The notes beneath the pieces were generated by a model. It did not search any database. It worked only from the letters and a program-made list of their open reading frames with translations, and was not told the DNA's origin. 64,000 bases of DNA, from NCBI RefSeq assembly GCF_010015445.1, contig NC_053115.1:8019576-8083575 (forward strand), given 5' to 3'. The position numbers were made by a program, and so were the translations under genes. Positions 50,625-62,135 of this stretch are shown here, one piece after another (within the stretch, counting starts at the first letter, position 1; the number at the start of each line of letters is the position of its first letter). The stretch is from Perca fluviatilis. Taxonomy: Eukaryota > Chordata > Actinopteri > Perciformes > Percidae.

Positions 50625-50894
50625 ATATGCAGCAAACTATACACACAATACTTGGATAGTGTTTCTATCATTTTTATTTTTACAAAGGTGAAAGAGAAGG
50701 AAAGTAAAACTGAATTGATTCCATTGTTGGACACTGTGAGTCTGAAAGAATACAAGCAATAATCACTATGCCTTAATGTAGTGGTCCACTTGCGACCTCT
50801 CTTCACAGGTTCTTCTTATTTCCTTTCTTGTTAGCCATTTTGCGACCGTTCAGATTTATCTTTATGACCTGTTGGAGGGTCCTGACCCCTGCAT
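50625..50894. mobile_element. hAT-like repeat, family 2, copy 1
   Basis: The segment TGGTCCACTTGCGACCTCTC, TTCTTATTTCCTTTCTTGTT, TGACCTGTTGGAGGGTCCTG and ACCCCTGCAT reappears inverted at 55042-55217. About 95 bp (50684-50780) is absent from the second copy. The CAGGGGTC end (read on the minus strand) is typical of hAT/Charlie-like termini. It directly abuts a hAT element at 50895. Confidence 0.68.
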
Positions 50895-51284
50895 TAGAGG
50901 ATGGATACCCGTACCAAGCCCGTCGGGATCCGACGGGCCAGGCCGGGTTCGGACAGATATTTAGAAATGATGTTCGGGTTCAGGTCACATTTTAAATTTA
51001 AAACAGCTTATTATGTAGGTGCGCACCTGTGTTAACGTGCGCTTGTTGCCCTGTGTGCGCTGATGCGCTCATCTGTTGACATTTCCAAATGCATTCCTAC
51101 AGTTGCTTAATAAAAGCGGGCTTTCCACACAAACAAACGTACATGAGAAAAAAATTTGATTTTAACTGCGTCAGGCTCGGACACAAATATCTTAATGCCT
51201 GTCCGGCTCGGGTCGGGTTCGGTTACTGCTCTGTCGGACGCGGGCCGGGCTCGGACAGAAAAATTCGGCCCGATCCGCACTCTA
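50895..51284. mobile_element. Non-autonomous hAT element, copy A (390 bp)
   Basis: It begins TAGAGGATGGATACCCG and ends GCCCGATCCGCACTCTA. It contains GTCCGGCTCGGGTCGGGTTC. Flanks CCCTGCAT (50887-50894) and CACTGCAT (51285-51292) match at 7 of 8. It is inverted relative to copy B at 56377-56737, with which it shares most of its length. No transposase. Confidence 0.86.
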
Positions 51285-52899
51285 CACTGCATTAACAAAT
51301 ACTTATGGGGATTTGTTTATAGAGTTTGGTATATGCAACAGTTTCACGTTTGCACCTATCAAATTTAGGGTTACTTAACACACAAGCTCCATATCAAAGC
51401 TCGCATTGTGATTAGAGAAGACGTGAAAAGGAAGTGCTGTTGCATTTTGTTATTGGAGGACGATATGAGCTCAGACTGCACTTTTGTTCAGTTTTGAATG
51501 ACTGATATAATGGAAGCCATAAAATACCTACAAACACAGAATCATATTAACAATTCACATGAATGCACAGAAGAGGCAATAATCTTAAAGCTGTGCGATT
51601 TAGACTGATAAATGAATAGCTAAAAGGTTTTATTGTATTGGTTTAAAATACTAAGAATTGCGAGAAGAAAATGACACAGCCTCTTGTTACTTAATGATCC
51701 TGTTCACGTCTTTGACTCTACTTCAGTCAGTTTGACCAATCAGATGCTCTTTTCTCTCTTTTCCGTCTTCAGAGGGCCCTTCAGAAAACCTTAATGTTTC
51801 AATCTTACTTGCAGTATCCTCGAATAAGGTTGGACTTAACGACCAACCACCATTTTGAGGTTTGAATTTGCCTTGGCTCTTGAAGTATTTGGGTTGGTTC
51901 AGATGAGGGCGAGTTCATGAGATATTTGTGTCACAGTATCTTGGCTCGATGCATCATTATCAGATTCTGCAGAGCGTGGAGAGATGTAGACCTTCTCTCA
52001 GAATCAGGGAACAGAGCTGTGGTCAGTGCAAAGCCAGAGATGAGAAGAGGAGAATGTGCAAGTAGCTTTCATGTCTCGACTGGAAGAACTCTTGTTCTAA
52101 CGATCAGACCCCGAGGACCCATGTTTGTCTTCACAGTGTACAGATATTGTTCTGTTGCAAAGTTTATTCTCAGGGGAATTTGTAAACAATATAGGAAAGT
52201 GTGTTTGTGTGTGTGCATGTGCATGTGCATGTACCACTGGTTACCCCTCAGTGGAGCGTGAGTCCATATACAGAGCTCCTAATTAGCGAGGGCAACCAGA
52301 CATTCCAAAAACGACTTTCTTCGGTTTTCACTCTGATAATCTCTGTTTACTTTCAAAAGAGAGCATGCAGCGACAAAAGTCTTTTGAATAAGAATTAGTT
52401 TTAAACAGAAGCTAATCTGTGATACAAATTAACTAGAAATATATAATACTGTGTACAGTATAATTGCTCTGCTCTTCATTAAGCAATCACTGCCAAGTTT
52501 ATTTGTTGAGCACACAATGTCAGGTGTTGAGAGTCAAAAAAGCATAGTGTGTGTGGAGCTTCCTTTGTGTGAGGCTTCCTTTTGCTCAGTCATTGGTCTC
52601 TGAATTGATGAATTTTAATTAGGAAAGTAGGGTGCAAAGCCGTGTTGGCCTAATTGCCTGATTAGTCGAAGAAAACAAGAATGACTGCGATTTATCTTCA
52701 GTGTATAGTTCAAGGAGACATGTTTCTGTCCCATTTAAGCCGTTATATATCCTCCGCCAGTTAAATTGTTTATTTACTAATAATGGACTCAGCTTAAACC
52801 TCAAGTGTGCCACACACAGTTTTGCTGAAGTTGTTTTCGGGATACACGGCCAACTTTAAGATATGAATGAGTGCATAATGTACATTAATTAATTAATAC

Positions 52900-52973
52900 A
52901 CAGGCACGTGCACACATAGACTTCAAAGGGGGCTTCAGCAGTGCCCTTTTTATTTATTTTTTTAAATAAATGA

Positions 52974-53011
<38 letters not shown>

Positions 53012-53275
53012 GAATATATATATTCCTCTTTATGCGCAGCTTCCCTGTCAGACAAATGTATTTATTGAATAAAAAATCTAAATATCCGGTCGGGAGATTA
53101 TACTTTGTTGAGTTCTGATTAAAATAATTTGGTAAGGAAGTTACAGTTATGTTCATTTATTTCATGTTTTGTTTAAAAATAAACTTTTTTTATATAAATA
53201 ATTATGAGAAGTGCCCTTTTTTTCTCTTGAGCCCCTGTCCCCCAAAATGTCTGTGCACATCCTTGTTAATACATA
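52900..53275. mobile_element. Candidate MITE with imperfect inverted ends
   Basis: The left edge has GTGCACACATAGACTT then a GCAGTGCCCTTTTT block. The right edge, reverse-complemented, has GTGCACAGACATTTTGGGGG then AAAAAAAGGGCACT. The interior contains a TA microsatellite at 52976-53008. Boundaries are approximate and no TSD was found. Confidence 0.5.
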
Positions 53276-54033
53276 ACTTTTTTGTATGCACCTTACTTAA
53301 CACATCATAAACTCTTGTTACATTGAATCATAAATAGAGAGGAATCTTAGGCCCTCCCGGCAACAAATGAGCCTTATCTTAGGCTGAGTGCCTCAGATTC
53401 ATATTCATACATGTTCTACCTACTGAAATGTATTTTAAGGTTATTTTACACAAATCAAAAACAAGCAATTTAAAACATTTCCCCCCTCTTGATGCTGTGA
53501 AGTCAAACTTCTCAACAAAAGGAAAGAAAAAGGAAATTATCTGCATGGTTAGATACCAGTGTCAAAAGAATAATTCACCCAAAAGCAATATAAATTGTAT
53601 GTAGTTATCACCTCGCTAGCTGCTCTATTGTCTCAGAAAAATCAGTGAAAGTTTACTCCCGAGTACAATGTCCTCCCATGAAGAAATGTGCTGAGCACAA
53701 TTTCTTCACAGGAAGATAATCTCGGAATGCTTTGTTTAGCAATAGTTCAGTGAATGACAAACAATGAGTCCACGAATAAATACAAAACACTAGGATAATG
53801 CTGCATAGGAAGTTTTTCAGATGTTCTATGACCTTTTTTGCTGCTTATTGTTCGGCCTCCGTCAAAGTCTGTCTGCACTGATATATGCTTTCATTTTGTA
53901 GCATGCTTCACCAGTTTTAAACGGTTTACGGCATAACTAATAATAACAATTTCTTACTGAAATTTGTGAAATCCATAAAATAATAAACTATTCTCTTTAC
54001 ATACAATAAGAGAAGATGGAAATCATTTAAAAA

Positions 54034-54586
54034 ACGTTTTAGCTATCTATGATTGTTAGATTGCTAACGTTAGCTCAAAACGCCATTCAAGTGACCGCCT
54101 TTGTTGTGTTTGATTGCTAACTTGTAGCCTGCAGCAGCAGTCATTTCAAAAACGTTTTAGCTTTCTATGATTGTTTGATAGCTAACGTTAGCTCAGCAGC
54201 AGCAGTCATTTCAAAAACGTTTTAGCTTTCTATGATTGTTTGATAGCTAACGTTAGCTCAGCAGCAGCAGTCATTTCAAAAACGTTTTAGCTTTCTATGA
54301 TTGTTTGATAGCTAACGTTAGCTCAGCAGCAGCAGTCATTTCAAAAACGTTTTAGCTTTCTATGATTGTTTGATAGCTAACGTTAGCTCAGCAGCAGCAG
54401 TCATTTCAAAAACGTTTTAGCTTTCTATGATTGTTTGATAGCTAACTTTAGCTCAGCAGCAGCAGTCATTTCAAAAACGTTTTAGCTATCTATGATTGTT
54501 TGATAGCTAACGTTAGCTCAGCAGCAGCAGTCATTTCAAAAACGTTTTAGCTTTCTATGATTGTTTGATAGCTAACGTTAGCTCAA
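54034..54586. repeat. 65-bp minisatellite, 7 units plus a diverged leading unit
   Basis: The unit starts ACGTTTTAGCTTTCTATGAT, continues GTTTGATAGCTAACGTTAGC and ends with CAGCAGCAG and TCATTTCAAAA. Seven units run from 54152 in exact 65-bp steps and are nearly identical. An older variant unit at 54034 is separated by a longer spacer. One unit has CTTTAG in place of CGTTAG. The array appears to lie inside the element that ends at 55268. Confidence 0.95.
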
Positions 54587-54599
54587 AAAGCCGTTAGCA

Positions 54600-55268
54600 T
54601 CTTGTAGGCTACTTGTCGCAAAATCTGTGCTCGACTCACATCGTTCAGTGACAGATTTCAACACGTAGCTCTGTTGTTTGTAAATTTGGAGTGCTGCTGG
54701 AGTGTCAGTAGCGAGAAAAACAAAAACTATCGGTGCTGCCGTCTCAACACCGGAACTAAACAGAGCTGAATTAGCACAACTTTTATATATTTCTTTCCCA
54801 TCTACTGCAGTCAGATTCACTGTGTTCACTCGGAAGGAATCACTTCACATGGGTAGGCACTTGGAATGACATTTCGAACATGTTAAGAGACTAAAAGCAC
54901 ATTTACAACTTGCCCTGTTTCAGTCTCCTGGGTGCTACCGCTAGCAGGAGGATAACACGGTGTAGGCAACACCGACTGTTTTCGTTTTTCTCGCTACTGA
55001 CAGCACTCCAAATATACTATTATCGGTTCGGGTATCCATCCTCTAATGCAGGGGTCAGGACCCTCCAAACAGGTCATAAAGATAAATATGAGGGGTCGCA
55101 AAATAGCTAACAAGAAAGGAAATAAGAAGAACCTGTGAAGAGGGGTCGCAAGTGGACCAAAAAAATGATAGAAACACTATCCAAGTATTGTGTGTATAGT
55201 TTGCTGTGTAAATTTACTACTATTATTAACAGAGCTACGTGTTGAAATCGACCAGAATTCTCCTTTAA
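54600..55268 (-). mobile_element. TTAA-type element, right end at 55268, left end uncertain
   Basis: Read on the minus strand from 55268 it starts TTAAAGGAGAATTCTGGTCG and reaches AACACGTAGCTCTGTT. The last block is inverted at 54656-54680. A second inverted pair, CAGTAGCGAGAAAAAC (54704-54722) versus 54981-55002, shows internal palindromic structure. It is interrupted by an insertion at 55024-55217. The left terminus could lie near 53562, where a weak AAAAGAATAATTCACCC match is seen, which would put the 65-bp array inside the element. Confidence 0.55.
55024..55217. mobile_element. Inserted composite: hAT end fused to family 2 copy 2, with TSD
   Basis: It begins CGGTTCGGGTATCCATCCTC then TA, which is the terminus of the hAT seen at 50895. 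It runs straight into ATGCAGGGGTCAGGACCCTC, the end of the family 2 repeat. The same junction is present inverted at 50887-50915. TACTATTAT flanks the segment on both sides (55015-55023 and 55218-55226), consistent with an 8-9 bp target duplication. The hAT part is reduced to about 22 bp. Confidence 0.72.
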
Positions 55269-56309
55269 CTCCATTCAATATAGGAAAAGTATATATATGT
55301 ATCCAAAACTTGTAAAATATTTCAAATTAATGCACTGATGGGTTGCTCATAAGGCATATAACCACTGTCTAAAATTAAATATATGTATAGAGTGTATAAG
55401 ACATTTCAAATGTTTAAAAAAAAAATACAAATACCTTACAGTTGCACTTTCATATGACTCTTTGTAGTTTGGCTTATTTAAAGCTAATCTACTTGATCTT
55501 GTACCTTCAAGGTTTAAAGCACTTAACTGGAAGTCATTTGGGATAAAAGCATCAGCTAAATGACATGTAATGTAATGATATATTAGTAATATTTTTTTTA
55601 AATGTTTGAAAGAGCAGCAAGCCTTTATTATGGATAAATCCTCGGCCCCTATTTTCTTTTCTAAATACAAAGCAATGGGGGGGATGTGTGTCAAGCTGCA
55701 GTAGTATCACATTCTGTATCTACAGACCCAGATATCAAAGGATCTCTGAAGCATTACAACACATCTTCACATGAAGCGCTGTGTGAAAGCCAACAAAGAG
55801 GGAGACCTACAGGGAACCGCCCTTATCACTGTCACCAGATGTTACGTAGGGAGAGATCCGATCAAGCCGTCAGCCAGGATCAGTCTGAAACGGCTTCATT
55901 TGTCACTTTCTGGCACCGGGCCCCCGCTAAGCACCATATGAACCTGTGACTAATAGAATTTAATTTGTGCAGGTAATCAGACGTAGCAAAACAGTACATG
56001 CCAAAATGAGCTATCTGATCACATTCAGCTCTTGTTAATGAGGAATAAATAGGATTCAAGGATTATCCCGGGGAACCTTCTAAACCTGTTAAATGTGTGC
56101 AAATAGGATGTTTTGGATAGTTCTCATTTTGTATCATGCAAAATAATGTTTGTGCGGCTCAAGAGCTATACGCTCAGGCTAACATTCACTACATACACAT
56201 ACATTGAAAAAATACATAAAAACTGCTTTTCCAAGGTCCCCCAAATGATCTGAATTATTATAAAGCCAGAAGACTTTGACATGAGACAGTCCTTGCATTG
56301 TGTTAAGTG

Positions 56310-57000
56310 GGTTCTAGTCTCGCTTTGCCAGACCTTCCTCCACAGCGCTGCGAAGGAGGGTCTGGCTAGTCCACACTAGAGTGCGGATCGGGCCGCATTT
56401 TTCTGTCCGAGCCCGGCCCGCGTCCGACAGAGCAGTAACCGAACCCGACCCGAGCCCGATCTAATTTTATTTTATTTTATCATACTAATGACACATGTAC
56501 GTTTGTTTGTGTGGAAAGCCCACTTTTATTAAGCAACTGTAGGAAGGCATTTGGAAATGTCACAACAGATGAGCGCATCAGCGCACACAGGGCAACAAGC
56601 GCACGTTAACACAGGCGCGCAGTACCTAGTATGTAATAAGCTGTTTAAAATTAAAAATGTTCAATGTCATTATGATATGACCGAGCCCGACCCCAACCCG
56701 AACATCATTTCTAATTGGGTCGGGTATCTATCCTCTAGTCCACACAGCATTCCCGGGATTTGAGTAGCGGAGCCACAGTGCCGCTACAAAATACCCTCAG
56801 GAAGGAACTTTTTTTAGTGGAACATGTGTACGAAGGTTGTTTAAGTCATGCAGCAGATAGGACAGATAGTCTAGCTAGCTGTCTGGATTTACCCTGCAGA
56901 GATCTGAGGAGCAGTTAAGCATAGTCCTCATAAATCGACGGAGTTTAAAATTCCAACGGAGCAAAGTGGAACGTCGTGGATATAGACTAAGTTGCTTCAG
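56310..57000. mobile_element. Older teleost repeat interrupted by hAT copy B
   Basis: The left part has TAGTCTCGCTTTGCCAGACC and GGAGGGTCTGGCTAGTCCAC. The right part has CACACAGCATTCCCGGGAT, TAGTCTAGCTAGCTGTCTGG and ATTTACCCTGCAGAGATCTG. From memory these form one widespread fish repeat, and the halves join once copy B and its 8-bp duplication are removed. The superfamily is not assigned and the right boundary is approximate. Confidence 0.6.
56377..56737. mobile_element. Non-autonomous hAT element, copy B (361 bp) with perfect 8-bp TSD
   Basis: It begins TAGAGTGCGGATCGGGCCGC and ends GGGTATCTATCCTCTA. GTCCACAC precedes (56369-56376) and follows (56738-56745). It is the inverted relative of copy A: both contain the CGTACATGT/ACGTTTGTTTGTGTGGAAAG region and the ATGAGCGCATCAGCGCACAC region. 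No transposase. Confidence 0.92.
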
Positions 57001-60000
57001 ATAAAGATCTGCTGGCTGAGGCTGCAGTGTACTCAGAACATCTGCCCTGTGATGTTCTGTCCTTCTCCTTCCCTCGCCCTTCTCCCCGACTCTGAAAGCA
57101 AGTTGTTCCCTTTTATGGGCCGTCTTCCTCAAAAAGGCCTTCATAAATGAGAGTGCAAGATCCAAAACCAGTGTGCCTTCCCTTGCAGTCAGTTTGCCCT
57201 CAATGGGGGGACAGGGGCGCTGCGTCTTACTCTCTTGCTGTCCTGAAGACATCATAATGTTCCGCAGAAACGTTTTTCTGGCCATTATTTAACGCCATAA
57301 CCGGCCATAGCTCATGAACAGAAGGGGAGATTGTGACCATATTTCACATTTGGTCAGAAATTGAATTGGTGACACTAATCTTGGCTGCCCACCTTGAAAC
57401 TGTGGTGATTGTAAAGATATCACTGCCACGCTGAAGATGTGTGTAAAGAATCCACGTTTCACCAAAAAATACACTTAATACCTTTTATTAAATTCCTTCA
57501 AAGTAATTGACTGGTTGGCAGAGTCGTACAACGGTGAGGCTGTAATTCTAGTTCTCAACTCATTCATAGTGGCTTTTTTTGAATGGTTGGATTGTGCCCT
57601 TGTTTCCTCGGAGAGTATAGAGCCTCGATTAGAGGCTCTTGTGTGAACACTGTGTTTCCTCTTCATCACTTGCCCCAAGATTTACCAGGTTTCAACCTTT
57701 TCTCTTGCCTTACCTCTCAACCTCTACTTCTCCTTCTCCCTTTCTATCTACTGTATTGCGGCCACAGTACTTTGATCAACCTCTATCTTCCCTGCACTGA
57801 TGAGAGTTATTATCCTCTTACACGTCCATCTCCGGCCCTCTTGCTCCCTGACTTCCCCTTGTACTTTTGCTTTTAGTGGTCTTTATAAACCCTCTCACCT
57901 CTTTCCGCGTCTTCACTTTCTTTTTCAGCTTTGCAATTTCCTCCTCTGCTTCCTATCTTTGCATCTGTGTGTGTCTATCACCCTGTTCCTGCTCTATCTG
58001 TCTCTATCCAGCTTATATTTTTTTCTCTATCTTCCCTCTAATTGGGAGGCAGATGTTGACTCTGGCTGACTAATGTTTCTGCAGCACATAGACCTCACCG
58101 GTGATCTCAAGTCACGTGAGCAAAATGACCAACAATATGTGTGCCTGCCACCAGTTAAATTTTCAGCTCCAGTGATTTTGGTGGAAAAGCAATTAGGATT
58201 TGGAATTAGTGTTCAAATTAAAGAGGAATTAAACAGGCTCAGAGATTAACCCTTTCAGGCATGGAAACCCCTCTTTGGATCTAAAAACGCACCATCATCA
58301 TATCACTAAATCCTCCTCATTGAAACGAAAGGTAGCAGCACCGACGTGTGATTTAACTTCACGTCCTCTCTCCCTCCCTACGGGACTGGGAAGGTTGATC
58401 ATGTATTGACGCTGTCCTCTGTGGAATAGCTGTAATTGTTTTTCTTCTTCCTGTCTTTCCCTGGACTCTTTGCTTTTCCTTGCTGGACAAAGTGTAAAAT
58501 CCGGATTTGAAACTTAATGACGTTTGAAATAGAATTCAAGGCTACAATTATCCTGTCCATACAGGCTGTCACTGGAATGGTGGTGCCATCTAGACACAAT
58601 CACGGGAATAGAAACATCTGTAACTTGTCAGATCCACAAGGGAGTGCCAAATCTGCCACGAGTCCAGCAGCTCTTTTGCTTCAGCTGAGGCATTTATATT
58701 TATGAAGCAAAACTTACTTCTGCTGTACACTAAAACATACACGCTGTGTTTTGGGATGACTCATTTTGTTTGCTTTTGATGTGATAATTCAACGTTGTTG
58801 GTTTAGTGTCTGCTCATCCACCCACCGCCCGTATGTCATGCCCACTGCCCACCGAGGTAACATTAGCTGCTGAGAAGCTTTTTGGTGCCCACTGACATTA
58901 AAAAATAGTGGTATGTTTTATTAAAAAAAAACATACAAAATGTTATTGAAATTACAGAATGTAGGTGTTATAATTACCACTCTCTCTGTCCTCTGTTTCC
59001 CCGTTGGCTTTTTATGCTTCAGCTCCTATGTCCTTGTCTCCCTACTTTTAAGTTTTTATCTACTTGCGTTGTCTTCTCATTCAAGCATGTTAGTGCTCCA
59101 GCTGTCTCTTCTCCCTGCTGTCCCCCTCCTGCGAGCTGAAAGTCTTTTTCTGTCTGCAGCAGAAGCTGCAGCAGCCTGTAAATGGCTGCCTGATGGAAAG
59201 TGACATTTTCACGGAACCCTGAGAGAGAGGCGAGGTGATCTCTCCTCTTTCCGGCACAAAGTGCTCCTAATTGCCTGGTCGCATTTGTGAGCCGAGCTGA
59301 CAAACTTGTGCAAATCAATAATTCTGCTTGGGTAAGATGCAGGGACACAGGGCCTCTCACCCTGATACGTGCTGTGAAGACACACACACACACGCACATG
59401 CATACAGATGCACAGATGGACCTGTAAGTAAACGCAGACATACATAAACTCTTTACCCACACACGCACTCCCTCCGCCTCACCACCGCTGAGCTGTCTGC
59501 CTTAAATGGCAGTGTTTATCCGTGATTCTAAGACAAATAGGGAGAGAGCATCGGAGCATTAAGGGCAGCCACAGTGCCGCTGAAGGCTGAAATAATGGAT
59601 GGTGGAAATGGCATAAGACCCAGTGCTGCTCATTACTAAATGGACTCTGTAGACGTGGAAACTTTGCCACACTAGCTTGCTATATACAGATGACAAAACA
59701 GCAAAGCTTAAAAAAGGGTCTTATTTAACAGATTTATATTGTGTTTTGTACTCTGCTCAGTAATGACTTTCACTCTAAAAGTTGCTTGCCAAAGAAAAGA
59801 GAATGTCAAAGCAATTTGCAAAGTCGGATTGACTTGTTTCTAGTTCATGAGTGGGTTTTGTTGTCTTCTGAGTTTTCTCTGAGAGCTCTTCTCTCTCTCT
59901 CTCTTCTTCTTATGTATTTTTCTAGATATTCGTTAACAGTAATGGGAGACCTTCGTAATGCCATATGTATTTTAAAATGTATGTGTACAAAGCACGTCTT

Positions 60001-60232
60001 TGTATATTTTTTTTATAAATGGCGCCTGCTGATTTTTCTGACTTTTTTCTCATCTTGACCTCCTCTAGTGCTGTGTGTACTGGTGCATCATCTACTTTTC
60101 AGATTATTCTACTTGAGTGAGTTCGCACAGTAGCGCTGTAGATGCGTGCTGAACCCAGTGGCAAGCTCAGCGCAAACACTTTGGTCTGAAAGGCCTCTTA
60201 GTCTCCCTGGCTAACTAACTTTCTTTCCACAG

Positions 60233-60405
60233 GCTCGTCTGTGATGCAGGTGACAGCCACCGACTCGGACGACTCCACCACAGCTAATGGCATGGTGCGC
60301 TACCGCATCCTCTCACAGACTCCCCACACCCCCATCCCCAACATGTTCACCATCAACAGCGAGACTGGAGACATAGTTACAGTGGCAGCCGGCCTGGACA
60401 GAGAG
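60233..60405 (+). CDS. cdh4: cdh4 exon 7 (by homology): EC2
   Basis: The exon is 173 nt. The first two bases complete the glycine codon begun in the previous exon, and the exon ends on a full GAG before donor gtcagt. The product starts [20 protein letters not shown] and ends [14 protein letters not shown]. Asp134 and Asp136 (DSDD) and the closing LDRE are calcium-site residues. [12 protein letters not shown] and [12 protein letters not shown] are characteristic of cadherin-4. The first residues read GSSVMQVTA where mammalian cadherins read GTYVMTVTA, a small lineage difference. The next expected segment (KVQQY...) is not found in the remaining 3.6 kb. Confidence 0.96.
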
Positions 60406-61242
60406 GTCAGTGTCAGCTGTATGCATTGTTCCCCTGTTACTCTCATCATTTGATCATTTTGCATCTCATTTGTGTCTACCCAGCCATAAAATACAATCCA
60501 GTGATGTATTATTATTCTCTTCTCTTCAGCGGTTTGGTTGATACATCCAGGGGTTAAAGTAGGCCAGAGCCAGCCTGTCAGTCCATAATGAAGCTCAGCT
60601 TCAACAGGATGGGTAACATAAAGGAAATGTCAATCACTAAAATGAAATGCACTGTCTATGCTTTTTTTTCTTAGTCTGTGGTTAATTATATAGAGGCAGG
60701 AAATGAGGAGATACAAATAAGTAGCCTATGCATCAAAGCTGCTAGTAGAAAGATTTATTTTACCTTTAAAAGAGCGTGGCTAACTTTTTCTAAAAAGTTT
60801 TCCCCAGGTTTCAGTCTTTGCTGAACAGACTATTATGACCAATATGTATCAATCTCTTATCTAACTCTCGGCAAGAAAGTAAATAAGCATATTTCCAAAA
60901 TGTTGTGCTATTTCTTTAACCACCCAGCCACCAGGATGCTCATAGTTACTCTATTTTGGACTAACTTGATTTACCCTGGTAGCCAGCTACCGACTTGCTC
61001 GCCCGTGTGTCACCCACTAAAGCTCTCTTCAACACAGCTGTGTAGTGCTTCATGAAAGCATCAAGTCCATCAAATGTGGGTTAGCCACAATACAGGTCAG
61101 TTACCCTAACAGATGCTTTCCAAGTCTTGGTTTCAATGTCTTTATCTGGTCTGCCTATTTTGGCCATCGTTTAACCCAAAAATATCTGATTATAAGTTAA
61201 TTACAATTACCCAAATACATCCTTTATTTTATATAAGTTTTT

Positions 61243-62135
61243 TTAAAGCTCCATTGTGTAATTTTTTTTAGTTGATTCTTAGCAAAAAAACCTTTGTTCT
61301 TTCACAAATATTGCTCATTCATGTGTAATTACTTCCACCAACTAATCAAAGTATTCTCGTACGCGTAGAATCTGCCATTCAGAATCATTCAGAAAACATA
61401 CGAGCGAGTCGCTCGAATGGCGGCAGCCATGTAGCGCCTCCATCTTTAAAATACATTAGCCAAAGAGGGACATACCTCCGCCTTTCGCACTTTTACACTC
61501 AGTGGCACCGTGACCAATGCCAGGGGGAGATTACTCGCGACTGCCGGCAGATTTGAAAGCCTGTTGAAGATGGAGGATCACGCCTATTCTCGAGGACATG
61601 TAATGGAGTCGCCAAGGAAGTTAAAAAGAGAATTAAAATCACAACGCAACAGGCAACGCAACGAGACCAAAGTTAATATTGGAGTGGCTTTTCCAAGATG
61701 AAAAGAGCTCGTAAGGAGCAAGGATTTTAAAAGGGACGCTGAAGACGCTGATTGTTCATACTGCTCAGAGAAATATATTAAAAACACAAACCTCCGTTGC
61801 TTCTCTCCTATGCTGTAAACATTGCCTTAAACTATTAATCTTGTACAATATACAGAATAACGATAACACTGATACTTTACTAACGTTAGCTTGCATATGT
61901 TTGGGAACCTGATAGCTGATGTTAGCAATGAAATGGTACCAAAATAACATAAAACTATTATTACACTGGAAGGAACACTCACGGAGGATGTCGTACTTCT
62001 TGAAATAATACAGCCACCGTAGGAGTTACTGTAAAATGCTCTCGGAATGGGAGGGGCTAGAAAGTAATACTCAGTTGGTTGTCATATAAAATTTCACCGC
62101 TAGATGGGAGAAATTCTTACACAATGTACCTTTAA
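61243..62135. mobile_element. TTAA family D element (893 bp) with an internal ORF remnant
   Basis: The left end is TTAAAGCTCCATTGTGTAA and the right end, reverse-complemented, is TTAAAGGTACATTGTGTAA (17 of 19 match), with TTAA at both edges. Inside is an ORF on the + strand interrupted by one TGA. It is larger and more coding-like than the other TTAA elements here but has no visible catalytic domain. Confidence 0.8.
61510..61818 (+). pseudogene. Repeat-encoded basic ORF with one in-frame stop
   Basis: The first part starts MTNARGRLLATAGRFESL and passes through RKLKRELKSQRNRQRNETK to VNIGVAFPR, then TGA at 61699. The same frame stays open after the stop as KELVRSKDFKRDAEDADCSY and on to about 61815. 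The region is strongly basic (KRELKSQRNRQRNETK). I recall similar VNIGVAF.RW sequences in fish repeat-derived predicted proteins, in which a Trp follows, so TGA probably replaces TGG. The function is unknown. Confidence 0.45.

Noticed and set aside
56875..57285. 136-codon minus-strand ORF
   Set aside because: Its end overlaps the older repeat at 56310-57000 and no domain is recognisable. Length alone is not enough in this composition.
59019..59468. 149-codon minus-strand ORF
   Set aside because: It passes through a CA-rich stretch (59380-59400) and has no recognisable domain. Probably chance.
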